Assembly (NCBI GenBank): GCA_023227825.1
Contig: JALOCJ010000009.1
Coordinates: forward strand, 1-64,000
From: Candidatus Cloacimonas sp.
GTDB lineage: Bacteria; Cloacimonadota; Cloacimonadia; Cloacimonadales; Cloacimonadaceae
Length of the DNA stretch: 64,000 nt
Reading direction: 5' to 3'
Below, piece by piece: positions 9,101 through 18,086 of this stretch. The notes under the pieces are model-generated. The model worked only from the letters and a program-made list of their open reading frames with translations. It had not been told where the DNA came from and did no database searches. Made by a program: the position numbers and the translations under genes. Position 1 is the first letter of the stretch. Each line of letters begins with the position of its first letter.

Positions 9101-10054
9101 TTAATTGGCAGTATTGGTATAATTTCTAATGCCTTTATTGATGAGTTCAATGGATTCGGTCAAGGAAGGAATATGAGAGAAGTATTTACTATAAATAATC
9201 TTCAGGTCTTGGTGTTCTTCATTTAAAGGTTTAACATCAGGAAGTTCATATAACAGGTCATAATTGCCACTGGCATCAATAGTTGCATATTCATAGTCCA
9301 CAGTGCGAAGATAATTTCCTTCATCATCAAAGAGCCCCAGAATAAAATAGCCGGAAATTTCTACTGCTAAATTATTATGAATAGTAACAAAAACATCAGC
9401 AGGATGGGGTAATTTGGCAACATCGTAAAGAAAAAGTTCATCCTGGGAAACAGGAACTACATTAATTTCACTATCTAAATCAAATGCTTGTTCATCCAAC
9501 CAGTTTCCGGAATAAGAACGAGCGGACTTAAATCCGCCAAAATAGGCAAGAGTTCTTTCTTCGTATTCTTTCATTCCGGGGTCATTTATAATGTAGGAAG
9601 AGGGCTTATTGTGGGGTCCGTCCTGTTTAATTACAAGAACCCAATGGCTGCGTCTGCCGGCAACTTTTACAATTACTTTGTTTCCTTTTGCTAATTCACT
9701 GGAAAGGAAATTCCAATCATTTCTTGTGGTACTTTGTGCAACAAGTTCCAGACCCAATCCGCTGCCGTCAATTTCACCGGGAATTTGCCACCGCATATTA
9801 CTTCCGGAATATCCGCCATTTCTTTTCAGCCATTCATTTAAGCGGTCAGGTGTCATATATTCGTTGCTTGCTTCAGCGTTTAAAAGCATAGAAAGACAGC
9901 TTAGCACACAACCGCTGTTGCCGATTGATTTTCTCCCTGAACCTAATTGTTCTGATTTCCAGCGTTCATCATTTTGTGAATACCAGTTAAAGCTTCCAGC
10001 CATCAAAGGCACACACAAAATCAATGTAATATATAGTAAATGCAATCTCTTCAT
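9101..10054 (-). CDS. secreted C39-like (papain-fold) protein
   Basis: A protein of 317 residues with a signal peptide (MKRLHLLYITLILCVPLMAG). A Peptidase_C39_2-type domain follows: WYSQNDERW opening, catalytic Cys in NSGCVLSCLSMLL, His in RRSHWVLV and the NDPG Asp. All three catalytic-type residues are present, so it may be an active exported cysteine peptidase or amidase. The last 120 residues look like a small beta domain. I use ATG at 10052-10054 (AAGGTGA 7 nt upstream) rather than an in-frame TTG at 10060. It stands alone between a repeat block and the alanine racemase gene; substrate unknown. Confidence 0.78.
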   Translation of the reverse strand: MKRLHLLYITLILCVPLMAGSFNWYSQNDERWKSEQLGSGRKSIGNSGCVLSCLSMLLNAEASNEYMTPDRLNEWLKRNGGYSGSNMRWQIPGEIDGSGLGLELVAQSTTRNDWNFLSSELAKGNKVIVKVAGRRSHWVLVIKQDGPHNKPSSYIINDPGMKEYEERTLAYFGGFKSARSYSGNWLDEQAFDLDSEINVVPVSQDELFLYDVAKLPHPADVFVTIHNNLAVEISGYFILGLFDDEGNYLRTVDYEYATIDASGNYDLLYELPDVKPLNEEHQDLKIIYSKYFSHIPSLTESIELINKGIRNYTNTAN

Positions 10055-10151
10055 AAGCAAGTCACCTTAGCTAACAACTACAAATATATAGAAATTAACT
10101 TATTGGGGACTTTGTTTTTGAAAGAAGAGATTTGTCAATCTTTTTTTTCAA

Positions 10152-12041
10152 TCAGTAGGCAAAAACAACTCCGCTGATGGGAAATATCCATTCCTCAGGT
10201 TTACTGGAAACCCTTATTTCTCCGTTGTTTCTTTGGATGAAAGGGTCTTTATCCTGACCGGAGAAAAAAGGCACACAATCCACTGTAATTATATCCTGGG
10301 GAAACTGGAAGGAAATATCCACCCCGCGAGTAAGCTCCGTAATAAAAACGCTGAATTGATGAGAGGCACAAGGATACAAAGTAAGAGTATTGATTGTGAA
10401 ATGAACTTTCTTTCCGATTTTTTTCTTCAATTCGGGATGAAAACATCTAATTTCCAAACAGTCATTTATGTATTGTAAGGTTGTTTGCAGAATAAGGTCA
10501 TCTACTTTTGCCAAAGAAACAATAAAGCTTTCGCTATTCAGTTCAAAGCTATCATCCATCAACCAACGGTATTCTACATCGCTCCTTTTAAAATAGCGAC
10601 GGAGAACTTCATCGGAAGCGGCACAGGCAACCAGAAAATAGTCATTACTAAGCACTTTATCAAAATTAAGCGTGGTTACCGCATTAAAATATCCGGCATT
10701 CAAAGAAGGAGAAAAAACAACCTGATGCTGGAAGTTATGCCGATAGTGAATATCTTTATCCTTATAATAAAAGAAATCCCTCAGCATTTCGCGATAAATA
10801 AGTTCTCCTATTTCAATGCTTTGCAAGCGTTGAGCAATTGCTGATTCAATTATTAGATTCAATTTTCTGTCCGAAAAATCATCAGGAACGAAATCACGCC
10901 GGGAAAGAGGACTACTGTAAATCATTTTTCCGTTTTGAAAATAATATCTTTTAGCTCGGCGTCCTACCTGACAGAGCAGTTCATAGGAATTACCTCTGTA
11001 TTTGGAAACAAGATTTTCTGCTCTTGTTTCTTTTGCAGAACCACCTAAAAGAATTGCCACATCACCAATTGCAGGATTTTCTAAGGCACTCAAATCCACA
11101 CAAATCATATCCATTGAGATGCGTCCTATAACATTGCAGAGCTTATTATTCAATAAAACAACGCCACAGTTGGAAAGCATAAAATCGTAACCATCAGCAT
11201 AGCCGATGGGTAGAATTCCATATAAACAATCATTTTTTGCTATCCAGGAACGATTGTAACCCACCGATTCGCCTTTGGCAATATGTTTAATTTGGGAAAG
11301 GATTGTTTTGAATGTCATAACAGGTTGCAAAGCGATATCTTTATTACCTGGAACTTGAATTCCATAAGCCATAATCCCTAAACGGACTAAGTTACTGCGT
11401 TTACCCAAACCGTTTATTAAGGCATTAGAATTATCAATATGAAGATATTTGGGAGTAAAGGGTAGGTTATCTATTATATTCCAGAATCGTTCTTCCTGTT
11501 GTTTACTGAACTCCGAATCGTTTTCTGCAGAGGCAAAATGAGTAAATACACCTTCAATCAGCAGGTTGTCCATTTTGGCTATTTTAGCAAAAAAACCATT
11601 AAATTCACTATCTAAAATACCACTGCGATGCATACCGGTATCAACTTTCAAATGAACAATTGCCTGTTTATTTTTAGCTTTAGCGGTTTTATTTAACGCC
11701 TTGGCAAAATCCCAGGAAGAAACATTAACAGCTAAGTCATTATCTAAGATGGTATTAATTTCATTATTTAAACAGGGAGATAAAATTAAAATCGGAATTT
11801 TACAACCTTGTAGCCGTAATAAGCGGCCTTCTTCAGGATTAGCAACTCCCAAATAGACAGCTCCTTCTTCACAGGCAATATTACTTATTTCCCTTGCTCC
11901 ATGGCCATAAGCATCTGCTTTCACAATCATCATAAATTGTTGATGAGGTTCCAGAAAGCTTTTCAGGATATTCAGGTTATTTCTGAAAGCGGAAAGGTCA
12001 ATTTCCACCCAGCTACGCTCAAAAATCTTTTTTCGCAACAT
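10152..12041 (-). CDS. alr: alanine racemase with a 260-residue C-terminal extension
   Basis: Residues 1 to about 370 form a complete PLP-dependent alanine racemase, which makes D-alanine for peptidoglycan. The PLP lysine is in IVKADAYGHG (K41), the second catalytic tyrosine in SVGYNRSW, and the C-terminal beta domain has RISMDMICVDLS and ends near YELLCQVGRRAKRYYF. Family members normally stop here at 360-390 residues. This one continues to 629 with a region I do not recognise, starting SPLSRRDF. It looks like a soluble, mixed alpha/beta segment without membrane helices. The gene begins 3 nt after phoH, with no clear ribosome site, suggesting coupling. The racemase call is firm; the extension is unexplained. 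Confidence 0.93.
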   Translation of the reverse strand: MLRKKIFERSWVEIDLSAFRNNLNILKSFLEPHQQFMMIVKADAYGHGAREISNIACEEGAVYLGVANPEEGRLLRLQGCKIPILILSPCLNNEINTILDNDLAVNVSSWDFAKALNKTAKAKNKQAIVHLKVDTGMHRSGILDSEFNGFFAKIAKMDNLLIEGVFTHFASAENDSEFSKQQEERFWNIIDNLPFTPKYLHIDNSNALINGLGKRSNLVRLGIMAYGIQVPGNKDIALQPVMTFKTILSQIKHIAKGESVGYNRSWIAKNDCLYGILPIGYADGYDFMLSNCGVVLLNNKLCNVIGRISMDMICVDLSALENPAIGDVAILLGGSAKETRAENLVSKYRGNSYELLCQVGRRAKRYYFQNGKMIYSSPLSRRDFVPDDFSDRKLNLIIESAIAQRLQSIEIGELIYREMLRDFFYYKDKDIHYRHNFQHQVVFSPSLNAGYFNAVTTLNFDKVLSNDYFLVACAASDEVLRRYFKRSDVEYRWLMDDSFELNSESFIVSLAKVDDLILQTTLQYINDCLEIRCFHPELKKKIGKKVHFTINTLTLYPCASHQFSVFITELTRGVDISFQFPQDIITVDCVPFFSGQDKDPFIQRNNGEIRVSSKPEEWIFPISGVVFAY

Positions 12042-12044
12042 AAC

Positions 12045-13385
12045 TTATAAATACTTGGCAGCTAAATCTGCCAGAGCACTGCGTTCACCTTTATCTAAAG
12101 TGATATGCCCAACCAGAATTTCTCCTTTGAATTTTTCTACCGAAACGGAAAGTCCATTACTTTGCGAATCCAAATAGGGAATATCTATCTGATAGGGGTC
12201 TCCTGTAAGCACAACTTTTGTGTTTTCTCCTGCACGCGTAATAATAGTTTTCATTTCGTGCGGACTTAAGTTCTGTGCTTCATCAATTATAAAGAATTGG
12301 TCAGGTAAACTGCGTCCCCGGATATAAGTTAGCGGTTCCAGTTCCAGAAAACCGTAATCTATTAAATCATTAATATCGGTTTTTTTTCTGCCTGCAGAAC
12401 CTGCCTGGCTTTTATCTGTATGTGAAGAGAGCAAAATATCCATATTATCATAAATGGGTTGCATCCAAGGATTAAATTTTTCGGTCTTGGAGCCCGGTAA
12501 ATATCCTAGGTCTTTTCCCAATGGAGAAATAGGACGGGAAACGACAAGACGCGAATATTTTTTTTCTTCCACTACCTTTTGTAAACCGACAGCCATAGCT
12601 AAAAGGGTTTTTCCCGTCCCTGCTTTGCCCGATAAACTAACTAACTTTATACTGTCATCCAAAAGGATATCTAAAGCCATTTCCTGTTCAAAGTTGCGTG
12701 CTTTAATTCCAAAAACCTGCTGTCCTGTATAATGATTGATTATATACAGTTGGTTGCGTCCATAATGATAACGCAAGGTCTTGTATTGATTGGGATTATT
12801 AGGAACAGGAACACGCACAAACTGATTGGGGAAAAAGTCACCAAAAATATTGTTTATATACCCTTTTTCTTCCAGTTCTCTAAATTGCTCCGGTTCTAAA
12901 TCCAGAATTTCCCAACCGGTAAAAAATTCATCATATTTAATCGTATCCGTCTCAAAATTTTCTGCATTAACACCTACACAATCTGCTTTTACACGCACAT
13001 TTACATCTTTGGAAACAAGGGTAACTAGAGATTCCGGGTATTTTTCTTTGAAATACAAGGCAGTGCTTATTATTAAATTGTCATTGCGGTCAAGAAATAA
13101 CAACTCCGCTGCAGTATTGGTTATTTCTTTATTCACGGTTACTTGAATTGTGCCTCCATTTTCGGTGGGCACACCTTCCTGCAATTTGCCTTTTTTCCGT
13201 AAAGCATCAAGATAGCGTCCAATTTGACGGGCATTACGGCTTTTTTCATCCACACCTTTTTTAAATTGGTCAATCTCTTCTATTACTACAATAGGCAAGA
13301 CCACTCTGTTATCCTCAAAGGAAAAAAGGGCTTGGGGATTGTGAATCAGGACATTTGTATCCAGAATATAAATCTTTCTTTCCAT
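12045..13385 (-). CDS. PIN-PhoH family ATPase (PhoH2 type)
   Basis: A 446-residue fusion of an N-terminal PIN-type nuclease domain (YILDTNVLIHNP, VVIEEIDQFKKG; about residues 1-140) and a C-terminal PhoH ATPase (Walker A GKAGTGKT about 255, Walker B FFIIDEAQN about 368). Such PhoH2-type proteins are thought to be RNA-acting helicase/nucleases, sometimes toxin-antitoxin linked; no antitoxin is visible here. An AAAGGAA ribosome site precedes the ATG. It heads a two-gene unit with alr. Confidence 0.92.
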   Translation of the reverse strand: MERKIYILDTNVLIHNPQALFSFEDNRVVLPIVVIEEIDQFKKGVDEKSRNARQIGRYLDALRKKGKLQEGVPTENGGTIQVTVNKEITNTAAELLFLDRNDNLIISTALYFKEKYPESLVTLVSKDVNVRVKADCVGVNAENFETDTIKYDEFFTGWEILDLEPEQFRELEEKGYINNIFGDFFPNQFVRVPVPNNPNQYKTLRYHYGRNQLYIINHYTGQQVFGIKARNFEQEMALDILLDDSIKLVSLSGKAGTGKTLLAMAVGLQKVVEEKKYSRLVVSRPISPLGKDLGYLPGSKTEKFNPWMQPIYDNMDILLSSHTDKSQAGSAGRKKTDINDLIDYGFLELEPLTYIRGRSLPDQFFIIDEAQNLSPHEMKTIITRAGENTKVVLTGDPYQIDIPYLDSQSNGLSVSVEKFKGEILVGHITLDKGERSALADLAAKYL

Positions 13386-13579
13386 CTGTATAAATTCCTT
13401 TATTTTTAATAAGTAGAATGTTATGTCCGTTACCCATCTGAAAGGGGGTTGTAATTCAATAAAAATATCTATAAAACAATAATTGCAATAGGGCAGAGAT
13501 AGTCAATGATTATTTTCTCTTAATAATTAGCAAAGCGCTTTGTGGTAAGGGTAAAGACAATCGTTAATTACTAAAAAAA

Positions 13580-13667
13580 TGGTGCTGAAGGGGGGATTTG
13601 AACCCCCATGAGCTCATTGCTCACTAGTCCCTGAAACTAGCGTGTCTACCAATTTCACCACTTCAGC
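13580..13667 (-). tRNA. tRNA-Leu (anticodon CAG)
   Basis: Acceptor GCTGAAG pairs with CTTCAGC; the anticodon loop is TTCAGGG (CAG, reading CUG codons). A long variable arm gives a class II tRNA, the T loop is GGTTCAAATCC, and the CCA end is encoded at 13580-13582. Its 5' side faces the accessory island, so it is not in the usual orientation for 3'-end integration. I saw no second copy of its 3' end at the island's far edge. Confidence 0.96.
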
Positions 13668-13890
13668 ATCGGATATTGGAATTCTACTTTTAAAAAGGGG
13701 AGATTCTGTCAAGGATTTTCCCAGAGCTTATACAAATTTCAAGCAGATTTTGGGATTGACAACAGGATACAGTATCAAAGAATGGTCAGATGAGGATGAG
13801 ATGAACACCGAGGGATACTGCGAGCAGAGAAAAATTGAGAAGCTCATATGACTACCATTCAATCAAGTATAGCTCGATTTAATTTCTGCC
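13668..13890. other. intergenic stretch between tRNA-Leu and island promoter
   Basis: No supported gene. A short open frame reading through 13680-13851 (ending NTEGYCEQRKIEKLI) overlaps the tRNA at its start and has no ribosome site. It may be the tail of a lost gene or chance. Confidence 0.5.
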
Positions 13891-13891
13891 C

Positions 13892-13950
13892 TGTGGACAT
13901 TTGAAAGATTTTTATTGACAAAATATGCTATTACTTCACGTATGTCCACA
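13892..13950 (+). promoter_or_regulatory. island promoter flanked by a perfect inverted repeat (putative operator)
   Basis: TGTGGACAT at 13892-13900 and its exact reverse complement ATGTCCACA at 13942-13950 flank TTGAAA (13901-13906), a 17-bp spacer and TATGCT (13924-13929), a credible sigma-70-type promoter. The downstream arm falls near the expected transcription start and abuts AGGAG of the first gene (13951-13955). A TTGACA at 13915 is an alternative -35, but its -10 is poor. The geometry suggests a dimeric repressor bridging or covering the promoter; the regulator is not identified. Confidence 0.6.
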
Positions 13951-13965
13951 AGGAGTTAATGAAGA

Positions 13966-14634
13966 ATGATAGTGTTAAGTTTATCCAGATTGAGTGTGCT
14001 CGAAAGAGCAGCAAAGGCCTATTCGGAAGGGGATCTCGGAGAAATTGAGATGAATGCCCAGCGCTTATATCCGGATGGTAGGTATCCCTTTGTTATATCA
14101 CCGGAGTTTCCTTTTCCCTTGCATCTGTTTAGTCCGCGTTTATCGGCTATGCTGATAAAAAATGAAAATCACTTGGATGCAATGGCTATGTGGAGGCGGA
14201 TAACGGCTAGGGAGAACATTATCCGTATGATTACAGCCACAGACCTGGAAAGAACCGCTGCGGAAAGCCTAGGTAAGCAGTTTGAGCAAGCATACCCTAT
14301 CACACAAGATAGTAATCTCATGAAGCGAAAACAAATGATTGGCTACATGATAAAAGTGGCTATGGAGTGTTTCGGATACCTGGTTTATAGCGGTCGCATG
14401 TTGGTAAACACTCGTAGAGGCGATGAACCTAATGATAAGCGGAAATCCAATTACTTCACGACTGCTACCAGATACGCGCTGATGAGCAAAAAGGACAGAA
14501 ATGCTCTTCTAAACCTGGTTTCTGAAGAGCACAAGGCAGCGTTCCTTTCTATTACGGATAGCATTCTGAAGCGCAATACGGAGTATCAATTACGATACAA
14601 GATTGATGATCTGAGTTATTGGGATTCACTGTAG
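13966..14634 (+). CDS. unknown protein, first gene of island operon
   Basis: A 222-residue soluble protein that I do not recognise. It is helix-rich in appearance, with a hydrophobic 'YPFVISPEFPFPLHLFSP' segment near residues 45-62 and a basic C-terminal half. No catalytic motif, signal peptide or membrane segment is seen. The start is ATG 13966 with AGGAG 10 nt upstream. It lies directly behind the inverted-repeat promoter and 12 nt before the AAA+ gene. It could be an adaptor for the ATPase or the operon's regulator; neither is shown by sequence. Base composition is richer in G+C than the flanking core genes. Confidence 0.75.
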   Translation: MIVLSLSRLSVLERAAKAYSEGDLGEIEMNAQRLYPDGRYPFVISPEFPFPLHLFSPRLSAMLIKNENHLDAMAMWRRITARENIIRMITATDLERTAAESLGKQFEQAYPITQDSNLMKRKQMIGYMIKVAMECFGYLVYSGRMLVNTRRGDEPNDKRKSNYFTTATRYALMSKKDRNALLNLVSEEHKAAFLSITDSILKRNTEYQLRYKIDDLSYWDSL

Positions 14635-14646
14635 GGAGAAGACAAG

Positions 14647-16470
14647 ATGAAGATAGAGGGTATTGAACCATTAGAAATTCTGCATAAGTTGATTGAACTG
14701 AAACCTATGAAACACGACTTTGATCTGGAGGATGAGCCGGAAACTATTCAAAATACCGTTCCTACTGACATTGATGCCACTAATGCAAAATTGATTAACA
14801 AGCATATCCGGCAATTGATCAAGCATCCTCTGTTTAAAAGTTATTGTCTCTCCCAGCAGGATGTGATGGTGATAGCCGATCTTTGGCAGTTTCATCTAGA
14901 ACTGCCAGGTAGAGGCAGTAGCTGGATAAGTATCTGCGCCAGTGCCAAGATTAGGCGTTATCAGGTGACTGAATGCCTGAAATACATTACCGGGCTCTTG
15001 GAGCGCAATATCATCTGTTTTGATGAGAAGATAGGCGGGAACTACTATCTCAATCCTATGATCCTGCAATCTGCTGAATACACTCTCAGCAACGACATCA
15101 TCCTCAGGATTATGGGACGAGATATAAGAGAAGACCTTGATTTGGTCATAAAAGAAAGCTGGGAGGATGATAAAGATTTCATTAATGACCTGAGACTGGT
15201 TTTTGATCTCTGCTACAGTAGCTTTGGCGAATTGGGCAGCAGATCTCCGGTGCTGGAGCATCCTATTCTTTCAGCTTGTTTGAACCTACTTAAAGATAGA
15301 ATATTGGCTGCTCCTGACAACCTGGGAATAAAAGCCCTGGTGCGCCATAATGTCCTAAACGAAGACCAGTTGTTCATAATACTTGTGGTAATGTATCACC
15401 AACTTTGTAGTGACGACAGAATAACTGAGGCTGATCTGGCTCTATCCCTGGCTCCGGACCCCAGGTTCAGGTGGCTACATCAACAGCTCCTTAGCGATGA
15501 TTCCGTCTTGATATCTTCTGGGCTTATCAGCAGAGAACAACGCTATCACCGAGCCCAGGTAAACACTTTAGGTATTCCGTATGAGATATTGAAATCGCTT
15601 GGCTACAGCCCCAAGACTTATGATGAGGTAACTACGAAACTGAGTTCCTACTTTCAAAAGTGCCAACCCAAACAGACCATTAATGATGTGATAATTCCTG
15701 CAGGGGATAAGCAGTTGATTTCCCAAATAATCACAAAATGCAGGTCTGATAAACGCAGAGACCTGGAAAATTGGGGATTCAAGATAGAAAGTAACAAACA
15801 AGGCGTGGTGCTGCTACTTTATGGCCCTCCGGGAACTGGCAAGACCTTTACTGCTGGCGCGATAGCTAATGAACTTCACAGAGATTTGGTATCTCTCAAT
15901 GTACCAGAACTAAGAAACAAATACTACGGTGAGACCGAAAAGCTGATCAAGAAAGCTTTCTGCGAGATGCGGGAGATGGCTGCAAAGGACAGCAATGCAC
16001 CCGTATTCTTACTGAATGAAGCTGATCAACTGATCCATAAAAGAATAGCCAGCACTTCCACCTGCAGTACAATAGAGAACTCCATCCAGAGCATTATTCT
16101 GGAGGAGTTGGAGACCTTTCCCGGCATCCTGATCCTTACCACAAACCTTGAGTCCAACCTGGATGAAGCCTTCTTTCGCCGCTTCGATCTCAAATTCAAA
16201 TTTAAGCAACCGGACCTTGACAGCAGAATGAAGTTGTGGAGATTGTATTTGAAGAAGGAAATCCCGGGTTCGTCAGATATAGATGTGGAGTGGTTGGCTA
16301 ATCGCTACCAATTCACCGGGGCTCAAATAGCGCTGGTAGTAAGGAATGCCTGCATTGAAGCCATCGCTCGCAACGGAAAATCCAAACGGCTCTATCTTCA
16401 AGACCTACTAAAATACGCAGATCTGGAAGAGCCGTGGGGAAATAGAGTAAATAAAAGTATAGGGTTTTAG
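14647..16470 (+). CDS. AAA+ ATPase of the island operon (paralogue of the 25.3-kb gene)
   Basis: 607 residues. The first 380 form a helical region with winged-helix-like character. The AAA+ module follows, with Walker A YGPPGTGKTFTAG (about 393-400), a Walker B segment VFLLNEADQLI (about 452-460), a sensor-1 region ILTTNLESN, an arginine-finger region FFRRFD and a C-terminal lid with FTGAQIALVVRNAC. Walker B has Asn instead of Asp before the Glu. The same change, NE for DE, is in the convergent paralogue at 23401-25323, and the two align along the whole AAA+ half and lid and share the ending (R..IGF). It probably remodels a protein or nucleic-acid complex for the nucleases downstream. The gap to the next gene is 8 nt. 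Confidence 0.9.
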   Translation: MKIEGIEPLEILHKLIELKPMKHDFDLEDEPETIQNTVPTDIDATNAKLINKHIRQLIKHPLFKSYCLSQQDVMVIADLWQFHLELPGRGSSWISICASAKIRRYQVTECLKYITGLLERNIICFDEKIGGNYYLNPMILQSAEYTLSNDIILRIMGRDIREDLDLVIKESWEDDKDFINDLRLVFDLCYSSFGELGSRSPVLEHPILSACLNLLKDRILAAPDNLGIKALVRHNVLNEDQLFIILVVMYHQLCSDDRITEADLALSLAPDPRFRWLHQQLLSDDSVLISSGLISREQRYHRAQVNTLGIPYEILKSLGYSPKTYDEVTTKLSSYFQKCQPKQTINDVIIPAGDKQLISQIITKCRSDKRRDLENWGFKIESNKQGVVLLLYGPPGTGKTFTAGAIANELHRDLVSLNVPELRNKYYGETEKLIKKAFCEMREMAAKDSNAPVFLLNEADQLIHKRIASTSTCSTIENSIQSIILEELETFPGILILTTNLESNLDEAFFRRFDLKFKFKQPDLDSRMKLWRLYLKKEIPGSSDIDVEWLANRYQFTGAQIALVVRNACIEAIARNGKSKRLYLQDLLKYADLEEPWGNRVNKSIGF

Positions 16471-16478
16471 GAGGTACT

Positions 16479-17426
16479 ATGAAACCTGAAAGAACAATAA
16501 ATCAGAAAATGGTGGAGGCTGCCTTGATCATGAAACAGATCAATGGCGAAATGATTCAAACCGTTCCGGATAATGTGGATTTGAAACATGTATATTGCGC
16601 CAATTTTACCAACAGTGTGATCGATGGTATCACTGCAGACATGTTCTGTTGCGATCTGATTCGTGGAGATGGCAGAGAACTGAGCAACCAATCAGGTTCG
16701 GCACCTAAGTTCAACTCGATTGTGTCTTCTGCATCAATGGCTGTCAGTACTTTTGCCCCTTGGAAAAACCGATTGAGTGAGTTATCTATTGATCTTGGTT
16801 CACAGCAATTGACGGGATTCAACAAACTGGAATTTGAGCACATTGCCAGAACTGCTATCCCAAGAGCCAAGAAGCATCCCAACCTGGATGTCTGGCTAGA
16901 ATCTGATAATGCTATCCTTGCTATTGAGTGCAAGTTTTGCGAGTTCCTATCCAAGAGAGATAAGAAAGCAAGTCTGAACCCGTCATATAAAAGGTTAGCC
17001 ACTGAACAGAAAATGGACTCTCCTTGGGTGAAAGCGATTGATGTTGTCACAAACAAAAATGGCATTTCAAAATATCAGTTCTTTGATGCCGTTCAAATCA
17101 TCCGTCATTACTTCGGAGTGTTAAATTCCGGACAGAAAGAGAAGCATCTGCTCTATCTATACTGGCATCCGGAAAACAAGGATTGGATGAATATCCATCC
17201 GTATGGAACCCATTTAATGGAACTTCGGGAGTTTTCAGAGCTCGTTTCAAAAGCTACCGACGTTCAGTTTCACTATATGAGCATAAACGAGCTGTGGGAG
17301 CAATGGTATTTGAGTTCAAATTCTCAAGTGAAAGATCATTTAAAAGAGATAAAGAAAAAGTACTCAATAAAGATTAATAACCACTCCCCTAAAAAAGGAG
17401 CTACAAATGTTAAAAGAATCAGATAA
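16479..17426 (+). CDS. PD-(D/E)XK nuclease-like protein A
   Basis: 315 residues. The nuclease core is visible as NLDVWLE followed by AILAIECKF, giving D137, E150 and K152, with an upstream acid (E120 in LEFEHIA) and a later Q in FFDAVQIIRHYFG. These are the ordered features of restriction-endonuclease-like folds, so metal-dependent DNA or RNA cleavage is inferred. The N-terminal 110 residues are not recognised. A good AGGAGG precedes the ATG; the gene's 3' end overlaps the next gene by 20 nt. The specific family is unknown. Confidence 0.78.
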   Translation: MKPERTINQKMVEAALIMKQINGEMIQTVPDNVDLKHVYCANFTNSVIDGITADMFCCDLIRGDGRELSNQSGSAPKFNSIVSSASMAVSTFAPWKNRLSELSIDLGSQQLTGFNKLEFEHIARTAIPRAKKHPNLDVWLESDNAILAIECKFCEFLSKRDKKASLNPSYKRLATEQKMDSPWVKAIDVVTNKNGISKYQFFDAVQIIRHYFGVLNSGQKEKHLLYLYWHPENKDWMNIHPYGTHLMELREFSELVSKATDVQFHYMSINELWEQWYLSSNSQVKDHLKEIKKKYSIKINNHSPKKGATNVKRIR

Positions 17427-18042
17427 CATCCGTACCAAAGACTTCAAACTGTTTGATGATGACCACGGCAAAACCCCAAAAAATCCACTTGATGAGCGGT
17501 CTATGTCAAGGCACTTATATTGGGGAAAAAAACCATTGAAAGTAAACCATCTTAGTAAACAGTTGCGAATAGACCTAATTGGTTATGAAGTGCCTCTTGG
17601 CACGAATAAAAAAGACCAGCAATTCATAGATCTAGTTGGTCTGGATAAATCCCATGTGCTATACCTAATTGAAATAAAGAATATTAGCTCTAGTAAAAGG
17701 CCTAGCGATGTGGTTAAAAATCAGATAAACATATATCATGAAAGACTCAAGAAGTCCCTTCCCTACCTCGTTGCTGAACTCAATCAGAATGAAAGATATC
17801 GTGATGCAAAGATTGATAAAATAACCAAGATACTGCTTGCGCCATTGAAATATTACCAAAAGTATGAATCAAATATCGTACTGGTTGATGATGACGTATT
17901 ATTCTGCTATTTTGCAAAATCTATTGAATATTCCGACATAGCTTCAGTTTCTGATGATGATTCCATTCAATTGTGTACCTATACCCCGGATTCTTTACAC
18001 AATAAGGGAAAATCAGATGCTTCTTTATTAATTATCAGTTAA
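17407..18042 (+). CDS. PD-(D/E)XK nuclease-like protein B
   Basis: 211 residues. FIDLVGLD, then YLIEIKN, gives D75, E89 and K91, followed by Q106 in VVKNQINIY: a compact restriction-endonuclease-like core similar to NucS/Cas4-like hypothetical nucleases. The N-terminal 60 residues are charged and may be an extension of the fold. AAAAGGAG at 17393-17400 lies inside the previous gene and supports the overlapping start at 17407. The local sequence is more A+T-rich than the two genes before it, so it may have been acquired separately. Confidence 0.75.
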   Translation: MLKESDNIRTKDFKLFDDDHGKTPKNPLDERSMSRHLYWGKKPLKVNHLSKQLRIDLIGYEVPLGTNKKDQQFIDLVGLDKSHVLYLIEIKNISSSKRPSDVVKNQINIYHERLKKSLPYLVAELNQNERYRDAKIDKITKILLAPLKYYQKYESNIVLVDDDVLFCYFAKSIEYSDIASVSDDDSIQLCTYTPDSLHNKGKSDASLLIIS

Positions 18043-18086
18043 GCGTTTGATAAACAGTTTGTTAAATACTCAATAACTGAGGACAT

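Noticed and set aside
13580..13667. tRNA-Leu as the island's integration site
   Set aside because: The island lies on the 5' side of the tRNA, no integrase gene is present and no duplicated tRNA end was found near 25.3 kb.
14671..15261. Minus-strand frames opposite the island ATPase
   Set aside because: Shadow frames with no ribosome sites; the plus-strand AAA+ protein has clear motifs.
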